Part shown: positions 34,801 to 47,030 of the stretch, piece by piece
Position numbering within the stretch: position 1 is the stretch's first letter
How the letters are laid out: every line of letters begins with the position of its first letter
Origin: Petunia secreta
Lineage: Eukaryota; Streptophyta; Magnoliopsida; Solanales; Solanaceae
NCBI GenBank assembly: GCA_029990175.1
Contig: JARKIP010000064.1
Coordinates: 14,712,001 to 14,776,000 of the forward strand
DNA: 64,000 nt
Direction of reading: 5' to 3'
Translations under genes and position numbers: made by a program
The notes under the pieces: model-generated
Told to the model about the DNA's origin: nothing
Database searches by the model: none
Seen by the model: the letters and a program-made list of their open reading frames with translations, nothing else

Positions 34801-37800
34801 TTATTGGGTTTAAGTGTCAATGGTTTCTTTTTAACACTTGAAAATTAGGAGGGTGTTGCCACTCTGCGAGGTTATGTGCATTTCTATTTTCAATCTTTTG
34901 CAAGGCATACAATTTTTTTGACAATATCAATAAACTACTGGATAATCCTTATCACTTGATGCATCTTTGAAGTCCTTCCTGTAGTGGGAGAGTGCGATTA
35001 GGATATTGTGATGACTTGTGTACAACTTATATCCTAACAGATGCTATGGTGGTGGAAGAGATAGATTATGAATGATGGTGCACATTTTTGTTATTTTAGT
35101 AGCACTAGGAATTCTGGTATTTGAAATGGAAACAAGTGGCAGCTATGAATGCTGACATGTTTAGGTTTCTAAGAGCTGACATAAGTGGTTCAGTGGCTGA
35201 GTTTTTTTCATATCATGTAAACTTCATGGCAGTAAGGTTGCGACTTGGATAGCACATAGATAATACTGAGAAAAATCTATGACTTTGGTGAAGACTGAAG
35301 AGAAGCGAGTAAACAAGAATTGTATTAGCTCATATTCCTTCTGTCCACTGGCAATTAAATGTGGGCAAGATTCTCCTATTAACAAATCCACCCACTTCAG
35401 TCTTATTTCCCTCTCAGTAGCACAAGATTTTTCCGTTTTTTATACCGATCATACTCCATCAGTTATGCACTCCTTTTTGAAACCGTATCAAGTTTTGATG
35501 TGCCAAGATGGTGCAGGAGGTTCAGTTATGCACTCCTTTTTGTTTTTGAACATTTCATGTTTTTGTACACATTTCATTTTGCAGACTATATGTTGGTTTA
35601 GTATATAAAGGTCAACCTCATGGTGTAGTATGTTTTTATAGCATTGACACAAATGAGTTATGAGTCCACTTTCTCACACACTATCGAAAACTTCTTTGAT
35701 ATTTATTACATTGCTTAGATATCAGATATGACGTTGCACTTTATTAAATAAATAAATAAACAAACAAATAAATAAACAAAATAAATACGTAGAACTTAAA
35801 ATTTATACTTATAATCCTTGTGACATTTTGAACCACAGGAGAGCGAAAATGGCCAATGAGGTTGCAGAGTTGAAGCTGAAAAACTTAAGGTAAAACTTGT
35901 ATTGGCAGTAATTTCTACGGAGTGATTTCTGCTAAGAGTGTTTTGTATTGCTTATATGGTCTCATTAACTTAGATTACTTCTGCACAATTGCTTTGCAGT
36001 GATTGTCCTCAGAAAATGTCTCCGGGTGCAAGAAATTCCAGGATATTTGCACTTGAAAACATGCTTGCCACTTCATCTAGCACTATTGTTTCAATGGCAT
36101 CACAATTGTCAGAAGCAGAAGAGCGTGAACGAGCCTTTAGTGGCAGGGGCAGATGGAACCAAGTTCGCTCTCTGGCTGACGCTAAAAATATTATGAACTT
36201 TTTATTTAACCTTGCATCGTCTTCTAGGTAAATGACTTCAAAACATACATATTTTTCCTTGATATCCCAACTCTCCTGAAATAAATCGTAACTCTTGTTT
36301 TCGTCCTGGTTTCCCATAGATGCCAGCTAAGGGATAGGGAAGTTTACTGTAGAGAAAAGGACGCTGAAATCAGGGAGTTGAAGGAAAAAGTCGTAAAATT
36401 GGTCAGACAGCTAGAGTTGCAGAAGAGTGAACTGATTCAGCAGGAGAAGTTGATGGTCAGTACATCTTTTGATTGAATTAGCAGAATTGTGATTGAGTAG
36501 TATCTACTTAACTTGCATTTCTTTTAAAGAAGATCATAAATTAAATAAGTTTTTCAAGCCGCACTTGTTCACTTTAATTATTGAGTTTTGTTAATTGTTT
36601 TTAACTAAGGCAAGTTTCTAATGTCATCAAGGTTTCTTTGACAAGGATAGTCTTTATGTTTCAAGTTTTTGCACTATTTTTGCCGTAATTTTCCCTTGGG
36701 AGGTTTGCAAGATGTGTGCAAATTGTTTTTAGAAGCTATCTTTTGATAGAGTACAGATGCCGAAGGATTGGACACCTCTTCTTTAGAAGGGACTGATGTT
36801 CAAATTGTTTGAGCAGTGCATTGTCTTCACATTTATTTGCTTACATTTGCTGGTCTATTGCATATAATCTGGTGGCACACTTTGTGATGCCTTTTTTATT
36901 TTACCAAGAAACTAATGGTATACAAGCTGATGGCACAAAAATGTATGAAGTAACAAATATTTCTTTGGTGAATATGCTTGTGCTGCATTACCAACGAGCT
37001 GTTTTATGGTCTTAATATGATCTCTACATTCTCAATATGGGTTGTGTTGAAATCATTCTTTCATTTTTCTGCTTTAAATTTTCTTGGTTTTATTGCTCAC
37101 AGAAACTGGCTTTAGAACACACAAAGGGAAGGACAAACAGCTCCATCTCTAATGTGCAAAGTAATGGTGACGGGCATGATTATGACCTGAGGCAGAAGGC
37201 ATGTACCTTAGAATTTCATACTTTTGTCAATTTTGAGTGTTCTCCATTACTAGGGTTGCTAACATACACCTGTCTACAGGGGAACCGGAGTTCCTTAAGC
37301 TACAGTGGCGGATGGAACAAGATTGAGCTAGAAGATATGGATACATCTGATTCAGATTGCTCCGACCAGGACAACACTGACATTGACTATGGAAAAGTAT
37401 GCTGTTCTTGCAGTAAGAAGTCTTACTGTAAGACAGCCAGATGTGAATGCCAGGCTGTAGGAGGCTTTTGTGGTCCATCATGTGGATGTGACCCTACAAG
37501 GTGCAGCAACAAAGAGATACCTCCTACCAAGGAAGACAACCAATTGGCATCATTAGATGTTATAGGTGATGAGAGTAACACTTTGGGATCTGATGAAGCT
37601 GAGAAAAGCCAAATGCTGGCTTCTCAAGGAGCAACTCTGCTTCAAAGTGCGCTTTCTGAAAAGCCTTTGGAGGCCAAGGATGATGGTGAAACAAAGAGAA
37701 AACCATTATCTGACATTGGAAATACACTGGTATGTAATCCCCCCTCTTTTCTCAGGTTTTCGTGGTCATCTAGATTGCACTCTTCTGTTATACTGTAAGT

Positions 37801-38249
37801 CACAATTCCTTAATTCAACACGCCTTTCTATCCAAGTCCTGCACAATAATGTGATTCTTGCAACTCTCCTTTATTTTCCTTTTGCTATCCTACAGGCGAA
37901 ATCAAATGCACCGAAACCCAATCAGCGGAAGAAATGGCGGAAATCTGTTATTCAACTTGTTCCTGTTGCTCCTGCAACTCAAGCGAGTAATGCAGATGCC
38001 CCAGTAGAAACATCTCAACCTGTCAATGCTGATGCGTCGGTGAAAACAGAAAGCAATGTCATTGAGAGTGATGTTCCCCTGAGATTACCTAGAGCCATGC
38101 GTACTGCATCAACAAATGGCAATACTACCTTAAGAGAAAGGAACTCTGAGACTCATGATTCAGTAATTGATAAAGATGCGAGGCCTCCAGCTCCAAGACC
38201 TCACCGGCAGGGAAAGACTTTGGACGAGAAAGAAAATCGAGGGAGCTGA
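28811..38249 (+). CDS. KIN4C: kinesin-4 family motor, KIN-4C (KIF4-like)
   Basis: Twenty-seven exons, 1237 aa. Exon starts: 28811, 29208, 29496, 29731, 30083, 30478, 30965, 31129, 31292, 31520, 31723, 31891, 32246, 33003, 33180, 33471, 33660, 33994, 34144, 34338, 34563, 35839, 36000, 36320, 37103, 37280, 37896. An in-frame TGA lies 9 bp before the ATG. N-terminal motor (about 1-370): P-loop GQTGSGKTYTMG near 91-102, switch I SSRSH near 227, switch II DLAGSE near 270, and KYANRARNIQNKA as the neck junction. A long charged coiled coil follows. Near 1011-1045 is a cysteine cluster (CCSCSKKSYCKTARCECQ, CGPSCGC) as in KIF4A and Arabidopsis KIN-4C; this separates it from FRA1/KIN-4A. Plus-end motors of this family act on microtubule arrays, wall-vesicle transport and cytokinesis. 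Introns 6 and 25 have GC donors. Confidence 0.95.
34654..34750. repeat. imperfect ~55-bp tandem duplication in kinesin intron
   Basis: CTTGCTCAATTTTTTTATT...GAGCTTGCCAAACAAAACTA is repeated as CTTGCTCAATCTTTATTG...GAGCTTGTCAAACAAAACTA. A local duplication inside intron 21, with no evident role. Confidence 0.75.
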
Positions 38250-39046
38250 GCTTTTATGTGTTTGACTCAAACTGCATGTAAATATGTTGATTGACCTGAG
38301 GTTTGAACACGGCTGTTCCGCCACTGTATTTGTTTGTTTGTTTTTTTTTTTTTTTGAAGGCTAATCTTTCCTAACCTGAAAAGAGAGGTGCCTCAAGTTA
38401 TCAGGAGGTCCTGATTTTGTATTTGGTCGCTGGAGGCTCTTAATTAAGAGCATCTCTGTTGTATTACTCCAAACTCCATCCATTATTTAAGTGGAATTAA
38501 TGGTTGTTCTTTTAGTGTAATGTTGTTCCAGTCTCTGATAAATGCATTGCAGCTCAAGTTTATTTCATACGAAGCAACATAATGCTTACTTTTGTGCAGA
38601 TTAAAAAGAAATTCGGAAAAATGTTCGTCTTGTGTACTGTATCTGAACAAAGTGCGACTCTTCTTTGGGGACAATGCAAATTCTGAAAAGTCTTGTTTGT
38701 TTGACTTCTTGCAATCTGATAAAAGATAGACGTGTTATCACATCGAAATGGAAATCCTACAAATTAGTATATAATAGATTTTTTGTATCGTCTGAAGTCC
38801 CATTAGAGTTCCAATAATCTATACCTCATAATAAAATTTTAAATTTGGTCCTCGAAACATTGCACCATATTGAAATATTCTTCTATTCATCACAAAATTT
38901 CGATTTTTTGATAGCTCTCAGTTGCTAGTATTTGAATGGAAGTAATTGCATAAATACATCACAACCGAGATTACGAAATTCCATTCTAGCAAATATAATC
39001 TCTCTACCACCATTGGGTTTTCTGTTATGGAGCAGTCTCTACTGAA
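38250..39046. other. convergent 3' region between KIN4C and ASL
   Basis: Contains both 3' UTRs; a T-rich tract at 38340-38356 follows the kinesin stop. No coding pattern. The two genes end about 800 bp apart. Confidence 0.5.
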
Positions 39047-42000
39047 TTAGCTCTCCTTCTTGATATTAAGCTTATCAATCCAGTAATCAAGCTGACCAGC
39101 TACACATTCTGAACCTGTTGAGCCATATGATCTGAATTTCTTGATTGAGTTTTCAACCCCCAGAAATTCGTAGACATCTTTATCAAATATCGGACTTAGA
39201 CTGTTCAACTCGTCAAGGCTAAGGTCTTGAAGCTCACAGTTTCTGGATACACACAAAGCGACAGACCTCCCAACTATGTCATGAGAAGTTCTGAAAGGTA
39301 TTCCCTGCAAGAAAAATCCCAACTCCATCATCATTAATACAGAAAAAGCTAAGCAGAACTATTTTGTAACTCTAACTGATCAATGATGCAATAAACTTGG
39401 AAGAACCTCTAGGCTATGAGAAGAGACAAGTTCAATAGTCAACCAAGTGGTGTGTACTAATCGGTCAATCCACAAGGGGAAACAAAATGTCAACGCTACT
39501 TAGTTGAAAAAGGCAGGTCTGGATTCCCTTAGAATTCCTCAAAGGCAATTCTGATAAACCCTCATTTTCGATAATATCGAGAGCGTCAATGTAAATTACT
39601 TCATCAGGAAAATTTGGCAAAAGTTTCCTCTTTTATATCATAGGCTGAAAGCCACGTCAGTATGAACTACTTCTGCTACACTTCTCATCTGTATATATAA
39701 ATCTGAGTTCTCAAAGAGCATCATATTCTTTGAATCAATCTCCTGACTCCTATCTGCTGTCGGTATGTAGAAAGCCACTAATAATGATAGATCAAAATAA
39801 CAAGTGAAAAGGGTACAGGTCAAGGATCCTCAGAGTAGGAAGCTACTTGCCTTTTTCACAAGATAATCTGCCAGTGTGGTGGCATCAAGATGACCTGCTG
39901 GTAGAGCCTTTTGTATTCTTTCTCGGTTAAAGGCAACATTTTGTGCAAACTCTGCTGATACCTCAAGCATTCCAACTATTGTCTTGACACTGTCAAATAC
40001 AGGCTCCTTGTCTTCCTATTTAATATAAGAAGGGGTATAATAACTTTGAGTGAAACTTCACGCAAATACAGAAAATGATGCATAAGATAGTGAAGCAGAA
40101 AAACCTAATAGAACCAATTCGATCACAAAAACGTATATGGTCCTTCCAGGAAAGTATTTTACCTGCAAATCCCGGTTGTATGCATGAGGTAATCCCTTGC
40201 ACAATACAAGAAGTGAGACTAAGTCCCCTATTACTCTAGCAGATTTTCCACGAACAAGCTCCATCGGATCTGGGTTCTTTTTTTGAGGCATTATACTGCT
40301 TCCAGTGGAAACAGAATCACTAGGCGTCAAGAAGCCAAATTCTTCAGATGCCCACAGTACCCATTCTTCACCCAGACGTGAGAGATGAACGGCAGTGATG
40401 GAATTAGCAGAAAGAAGCTCCAGCACAAAATCTCGATCTGAAACTGCATCAATGCTATTGCACATAAACATTGTCACCATAATTGGAAAGACCATATGTC
40501 AAATTCCCAGAAAGAAGCTAATGCAAATGCAGATTAACCACACACAAAGTGCTGGTACTGAGTCAAATCTTTTAAATAAAGTCAAAGGACAGGATTTATA
40601 AAGGCTGAAAGCAGATGATTACAACAGAAGCATGAAGAACTGTAACACGAAGGGTTTCTCCTTCCAAAATGACCTCAAGGAAAGCACCCCAGTTTTTCCC
40701 ATTGCTCATTAGTTAATTGACGTCAATCAGCTAGATCAGCATATCAGATTCCAATTCGGTACCAATAAGTCTCTTATCAGTTATATCTTGATGTCCTAAA
40801 AAACAAGATGTAATACAATACAGCTTTGCTCTTTCCACTCACAACCCTTTCTGAAGAAAAGGAAAGAGAAAGAAAAGGAAGTAGATCTGAAACTATAAGT
40901 AGAAGTTTCACAAAATTTGCAAGTTCCATTGTTCTTCAAATAATTAGATGCATTAAATAATATATTAGTACCTGTTCCTCATGGGCGCAGAGAATCCCAA
41001 TGCATCAGAAGTCATAAACCTATCAATGGGAAGACCAGTGCCAGCTAATGCACATGCACCTAGAGGGCAGAAATTCAGCCTTGCTCTACAGTCTAATAAG
41101 CGGCTGGCATCACGCTCAAGCTACAAAAGAGAAAACCAGTTCTTCTGTTGTCAGCAATATGCAGATTCCAGGGCAGCCCAAGGAAACTATTCTATATTAG
41201 ATGTAACGAAGGAAGCTATTAGACTGGAGACACGGGGTCCCATGGGATTCAAATGGAAAAACAACATGGATGCTATGCGATAAGATGATAAAAAGATGTA
41301 AGTGCGGAAAACAGTGACATATACTATTGGCTAAGTGGTACTTCTCCTCTTGGTACCGGATATCATTTCCAAAGGAGGAGAAATACAAATTTCTTTATAA
41401 ACAAATAAATAGTAAAAGGAAGGTGAAAAGGTAAAGGATGAAAGCACAATAAGAAAAAGGTAACGAACGAAAAAAAGGAAAACAGCTAAAAAACAATGCT
41501 TGAAACAATATGCACAACATCATCAAGAAAAGACCAGATACTCCCTTCACAGAAAACATACTGCGCAATTATGTTAAGGATTTCTTGTAACAAGCAAGTG
41601 CTGTGTACTTTGCTAATAGAGCAAAAAAGCCCTCAACAGACAAACAGGTGAAAATGCTCCATGAAGTATTGTCAGTGCAAAATGCTAATTTCCCTGAGTG
41701 AAGATCTAATACCCCGTTACGAAGCTAATTCAAATGGACTGTTTAAGCTATTTGAAAAAACATAGAAGTTTGTGAGGTAAAAAAGACATTGAATTTCCAG
41801 GAAAAAGAATGTAAATGTTTGTGGTATAGTCTGAGGCTCCACTTGTCACAAACCAGAGTCATCCTCTTTTGATGCACTAAGAACTGAAGAAGAGTTTCAA
41901 GTTATCTATTTTACAACAAATTCACTTCCTCAGGCTTCATATGATTACAAATGATGTAGCAAGTATAGAACGTGATAAATGATGTCAGCCAAATTCTACT

Positions 42001-43831
42001 AACCTGTTCAACATATGCTAGGAGAAGATGCTGCAACAGAACAGGTTGTGCCCTTTGCAGATGAGTATACCCGGGAACAATGAGACCCTCATTCTGTAGA
42101 GCTAGCTTAACCATTGCAATCTGCAGGTTATATTGCAAAAACATATGAGTGCATAATAACCTTTAAGCACCACACAGATTGATCATTTTTCCTGCCAGTT
42201 CACAATTTCTTCCTTAATATGAAAAAAATAAGAATAAAAACTCATGTTTGCTAACTGTATACACTAAACAAGTGGCTATTCTGTTGAAGTTGAACTAAAT
42301 AGTGTCCTAGTTAGACCTCCTAAGGATAGTAATCAATGAACAGAAAACAAAAGGCAAATGACCTGAAGATTCTTAATGCGTGAAATGATTCTGTCAATAG
42401 CATCACGGCACCACAAGCGAAAGTCAGTTGCAACTTGATCATTTCTACTCCGGGCAGTGTGAAGCTTTTTAGCAGGTTCACCAACTAAATCAGTAAGGGC
42501 TGCTTCAATGTTCATATGCACATCCTCTCTATCAGTCCTCCATTGGAATTCACCTGCCTCAATTTGCTTCTCTATCTCTTCAAGACCTTTTATGATAGTA
42601 TCTCTATCACTATCACTAATCAATCCCTGCAACATATTTACATGCATATTAAAACCCCTTTATCCATCATGGAATAAAATAACACAAATAACTAGCTCTC
42701 TCACACCTGCACAAAAAGAAAAAAAGAAAAATATCCCTCCTTTTTCACTTCTTCACTCTATCCTCTAAACAATTTCCCCTAAAGAGGAAAAAAGAAAGGT
42801 ATAACATACATATACATTCTTTTTATGACTGAGAAATCGCCAAGGGCCAAAAGTGCACAGTTGAAACTTAGTGGATAATAGGCTTGCCACTCTACCCTTC
42901 TCCACTTAAATACTAGGCTTTTCCGTGGCAGGGTTCGAACCTGTGACATTGCGACTAACGCATACAACATAAGTTGAGCTCTAACCACTAGACCAACACC
43001 CTAGGGGCGACAACATACATATACATAAAACTAGTATATGTAGTACTTAACTGCTAAATTGTGAATGTTGCAAATTAATCACTTGATTATCCAGTAAATT
43101 GATCAAATTTAACAATAAAATACTCAATCTTGGTAAATACCACAGAAGAAAACTAGTGCATTTGACAAATTAATCAAGTTTTACAATAAAAGAATCAATC
43201 TTGGCAATTTTTTATAACCATGGCGTCCGGGTCAGCTTGCACGCATATGGACAAATTCGACTGATACCTACTATTTCCCACCATCACAGGTACCGGTTAA
43301 CTCTGTCCACCAAGGGCTCGGACAGAAAGTAAACCACTTCATTATCCAACAAATCAATCAACTTTAACAACAAAAGACTTAATCTTGGCAAATACCCACA
43401 AAAGAAAACTAGTAAACTTAACAAATTAACCAACATTAACAATAAAAGAATCAATCTTGGCAATACTCATAAAAGTAAAAATGAGTAAAATTAAGAACCT
43501 GTTTAGCAAGCATTGAGGCATGAGCAATACTACCCATAATGTCTTGTTTATACAAAGCTTTATCAAAAGAAATAGACTCAGTAAACTTCTCAACAGCATC
43601 TGTTACACTTTCTTCAAAACGCCCACCCCATAACTTCACCTCTTTTGTTGTTGCAGCCATTGATGAAGGTGAGTTCGTGTGTTGTGCTGCACAGGTGAGT
43701 AATGATGGGGTAGCAGTGGAGAAGGAAAGGGTATGGGGTTTAGGAAGAATGATAAGGGGGTGTTTGGATGGAGAAAAAATGGGGGAGATTGTTAAAGAAG
43801 AAGAAGATGAAGAAACTAATAGTGACTCCAT
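39047..43831 (-). CDS. ASL: argininosuccinate lyase, plastid
   Basis: Seven minus-strand exons: 43831-43499, 42626-42363, 42120-42004, 41120-40972, 40454-40163, 40015-39851, 39304-39047, giving 525 aa. An in-frame TAG lies 12 bp before the ATG. The enzyme splits argininosuccinate into arginine and fumarate, the last step of arginine synthesis, as a homotetramer in plastids. The first 55 or so residues are Ser/Thr-rich, fitting a transit peptide; mature sequence begins near KEVKLWGGRFEES. Superfamily motifs: TARSRNDQVATDFRLW; GYTHLQRAQP with the catalytic His; and the flexible signature loop GSSIMPQKKNPD at residues 338-349 with the catalytic Ser. The C-terminus ends WIDKLNIKKES. Intron 6 uses a GC donor (AAG|GCAAGT). 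Introns hold two SINEs. The antisense frame across exon 1 is a shadow. Confidence 0.96.
42818..43011 (-). mobile_element. tRNA-derived SINE in ASL intron 1
   Basis: On the minus strand, the head reads TGTTGGTCTAGTGGTTAGAG (box A) and CACAGGTTCGAACCCTGCC (box B), and the 3' end is A-rich (CATAAAAAGA). It is flanked by a perfect 15-bp target duplication, AACATACATATACAT (42803-42817 and 43012-43026). It is complete, inserted in the same orientation as ASL, and the intact duplication argues for recent insertion. Confidence 0.92.
43208..43331 (-). mobile_element. 3' part of a TS/SolS-like SINE in ASL intron 1
   Basis: On the minus strand it contains CTTGGTGGACAGAGTTAACC, GATGGTGGGAAATAG, GTCGAATTTGTCC and CCGGACGCCATGG. 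This matches the 3' body of the SINE in the MSL intron (18226-18454) but lacks the tRNA-like head. Truncated copy. Confidence 0.7.
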
Positions 43832-44003
43832 TGAGCGGCGCTATTGGAGAGTAGATGGCTTAAACTGTAGTCCTCTAGTGTAAGTGGAACTACTATAGTT
43901 CGTTTTTCTTTCAGGTACATGTAAGACGGGTATACTGATAGCAAAATGAATTAGGGAGAAAAGGGTGAAAAAGAAATACTTATCGCATCGGTTGTTTACG
44001 TCT

Positions 44004-44040
44004 ATTCCTCGGTTCCAAATTAGTTGTCACTTTAACAAAT
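44004..44040. mobile_element. Stowaway-like MITE end fragment
   Basis: CTATTCCTCGGTTCCAAATTAG followed by TTGTCACTTTAAC resembles one end of a Stowaway (Tc1/mariner) MITE of the CTCCCTCCGTTCCAAA type. Only one end is present next to the GC-rich element. Confidence 0.4.
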
Positions 44041-44049
44041 ATTAAAAGT

Positions 44050-44685
44050 GACGATGAGCGGGGCGGGACGGATTGAGCCTTCCCCTACCAAAGTTTTGCC
44101 CCGCCCCACCCCACCCCACCCCACCCCATTTTGGTATTTGTCAAGTTTCAACTCCGCCACATCCTACCCCGTTTGACCCGCCCTGCCCTGCCCCGTTTTG
44201 ACCCGCCCCGCCCACTTAAATTACCTTTTAAGTCATTATTTTTTATTTTTTATTATTAAAATTGAACTTTTCTTTTAACTTTTAATCCATTTAACATATC
44301 TCCAAATTCTTTTCTATTGAAATTTTCAAATTCAATGATTTTGTAAATTCTTGAAGAAATTGAAGCTTTTAAAAAAATTTGTAGTATTTCAAAAATATTA
44401 CAAATTTACTATACTAATTAATAGTTTAAGTAGCCAATAGTGAAACAATATTTTCATTATTTCCTCAACTTAATTGTAAAATACTCCTAAGAAAATAGTG
44501 GAAAAAGAAGAAGTAAAATTATTGGGCCTCTATGTTGCCCCGCCCCGCCCCAATTATTTTAAAACAAAATTTTGTCCCGTCCCGCCCCGCCCTGCCCCAT
44601 TTAACAGTTGACCCGCCCTACCCCGTTTAGTGTTTTGCTCCGCCCCACCCCGCACCGCACTGCCCTGCCCCCCAATTGCCATCCC
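44050..44685. mobile_element. hAT-like element with CCCCGCCCC subterminal repeats
   Basis: Both ends are packed with GGGGCGGG or CCCCGCCCC repeats (44060-44220 and 44525-44680) around an AT-rich centre. The right end, read inward, is AGGGATGGCAATTGGGG, a typical non-autonomous hAT end in Solanaceae. The left end, AGTGACGATGAGCGGGG, is a diverged match. No clear 8-bp duplication. The base composition is strikingly unlike its surroundings. Confidence 0.6.
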
Positions 44686-44694
44686 TAGCAATAA

Positions 44695-44912
44695 TGGTGT
44701 GTCTCAAATTACTTGTTACTTTAGGATTTCAAGATTAAATTATTACATTTTTCCAACTATACCCTTAATAATTAAAAGAATTCTCAAAAAAGATTAATAG
44801 TCAAACATTAAATAGGGACAACATAGTGAAATATTCACCATATTTAATGATTTTCTTAATGTGCGTGAAAAAACTGAAGATGTCAACTAAAATAGGATGG
44901 AGGGAGTATCTA
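44695..44912. mobile_element. Stowaway-like MITE
   Basis: Starts TGTGTCTCAAATTACTTGTT and ends CTAAAATAGGATGGAGGGAG flanked by TA. These ends fit the Stowaway consensus (CTCCCTCCGT...ACGGAGGGAG), with the left end diverged. About 215 bp and non-coding. Confidence 0.5.
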
Positions 44913-45017
44913 ACTAATAAATATATGTTATTTGTTTAAATATTCTTGCTTAATCATGGTTAGTTAATATATATTCTCTTTTTATTAAATTGCTTTATCA
45001 TAATTAGTTGTGATGGT

Positions 45018-45193
45018 TAGAGATGGATCCATAATTTAATGTTTTTGGGTTCGGGGTCCTAGTTTTTTAAAGTTAATGAGTTCTTAAATTAATAATTTTT
45101 ACATATTAAATGAAATATTAAGACAAATACAAAGTTTGAACCGAAGTTATAGGGTTCCGTTGAAACACGAAATCCAGTCTAGATCCGCCACTG
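45018..45193. mobile_element. hAT MITE with (T/C)AG(A/T)GGCGGATC ends, 176 bp
   Basis: The left end reads TAGAGATGGATCC and the right end GATCCGCCACTG, so inverted ends of about 12 bp match with one or two changes. Flanks GTGATGGT and ATAATGGT look like a decayed 8-bp duplication. It belongs to the same group as the 188-bp copy at 57433-57620. Confidence 0.65.
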
Positions 45194-45689
45194 ATAATGG
45201 TTGGATGTAAATACCTGTTGCGGTTAAATTTTTTTCAAGTGTTAAATATATTCGATACTATCTAAAATAAAAGTAATTATGTTTCTTGTTAGACTTTTGA
45301 TTAGTAAAACAACATTATTTTCGCGAAAAATAATGATTTTTTTGCTCTTGAGTCCGAATTGAGTTTCAAACCATTGTCTATGGTGTCATAGCTATGTAAA
45401 TAGGCCTCAAAAGGAAATTTTACAGTGTATAAATATTTATTAGTGTTATTTAAATGAAATAGACACATTTATTGATATTTATGGTTTATAGAGCTTTACC
45501 CCTTGGTATTACACTTTTATAGCCATTTTAAAAAAAGACTTTAAATAAATCTAGTCCACGTTTCTAGCCAATATTTTTGATAAACATGCCTCTATTATAG
45601 GTAGATAGAGAGGCAGTTACCTTATAAATTACACAGAGTATAACTTTATCTACTTTTGTTACAAAATATATAAATATTTTCAAAACTCA

Positions 45690-46300
45690 CAAAAAATAGC
45701 AACATTTTTGTTGTTTGCTACAAAAAATAGCAGAATGTATTTAAAAAGAAAAGAAATATAATTTAAAAAAAGATAAATCTAATCCTATATTTATGCACCC
45801 AAATCATGTTTAGATAGATTTAAATCTTTTTACATTTAAGACCCATTTTTTCTCTCCTCTCAAAACCATCTATTAAAAATTGGCAATAGGCATACGTAAA
45901 AAACAATAGCCATACAATACACATATAATAGCCATACAATGCACATACAATAGTCATACGATAGACATACAAAAGACTAACAATAGCCATACAATACACG
46001 TACAATAGCCATACTATACACATACACCATACGATAGACATACAAATGACATACAATAGAATTAGTAATTGAGTAGTTGTAATCCCAAAAAAGTAGGAAT
46101 AGATGAAAAGACATGCCTATAATTATGGGCGATTTTGGTGCATGGTGTATCTTTAATTTTATTGAATAAATCTTTTTTTTTAATAACTTGTATATATAAT
46201 GTTAAGAAAGTATTGTTATTCTTGAAAAGTGACATAACGTTGCTATTTTATTGTAAACCTGCTATTATATTTGTATATTTGTATAATTTAGACTTAAATA
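45690..46300. mobile_element. inverted-repeat element with CATACAATAGC minisatellite
   Basis: The left end (AAAAAATAGCAACATTTTTG, 45695-45735) and right end (CGTTGCTATTTTATTGTAAA, then TTTGTATATTTGTATAATTT, 46230-46290) resemble the arms of the element at 3640-5095. Inside is an array of CATACAATAGCCATACAATA and ACACATA units (45895-46060). The apparent open frame over the array is periodic sequence, not a gene. Probably the same element family with a different minisatellite. Confidence 0.5.
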
Positions 46301-47030
46301 AAGTATCTCTTAATTATTTTATTAGTGGTATAAAATAAAGATCCTTAATTGTAGCAATCACAACCATAAAACATAATCAACACTCTTAATCCTTTTCACC
46401 GTATCCTTCTTTCAATTTCATTGTCAAACAAGTCTTTCATTTTCGGTTTCTCCTCCACCTCCAACCATCAACCTTCGATCTCCCCCCCACCGTCCATGGC
46501 AAGTTCATCGGTGGATCTTGCTCATTTAAAGTAGAAATGGTCCTCTAATGCACTGCAAATAAAAAGCAATTTTTTGAAGGAGTTTTTCCAAATATTCACT
46601 CACTTGTCAAGTTATTAGTCTATTGACTCGTGAAATAAATTATAGATCATGCATATTCTCTGTATAGGTGAGCATTAGATTTTCGTATTTCAAATGCGAA
46701 GCAGAGTTGAAGAGAAAGTACAATGATGATGAACTGTTGTATAAACTACTCACATTCTATGTATAACATAGATGTATTGGACTAATTGTTCGAAATAGTA
46801 TCTTTGCATATCCAATGAATAATTGTATTTTTGGTGTTAATATAATTTATATTAAATTTATATTTGTATAATTTTTAGATATACTTAACGTATATATTCA
46901 GATCCATTTTTAACAGTACTTATATGTTGCATATTTTGAGGTATAAATTTTCTAAGCATGGAGGTGACAATATATATGAGATATGTACGCTTGATGTTTC
47001 TTTGGTTTATATGTAATATATTTTTACTGG
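46300..47030. other. AT-rich intergenic sequence
   Basis: No gene. A C-rich, CT-rich patch (46380-46500) looks like part of another old element but has no definable ends. Confidence 0.35.

Noticed and set aside
42890..43010. Functional tRNA gene
   Set aside because: Box A and B are present, but there is no foldable cloverleaf and the body continues into a SINE tail with a 15-bp target duplication.
43539..43883. 114-codon plus-strand frame
   Set aside because: Antisense to ASL exon 1, which has a clear transit peptide and mature start.
45820..46056. 78-codon minus frame rich in Tyr/Cys/Val
   Set aside because: Tandem CATACAATAGC array; periodic sequence.
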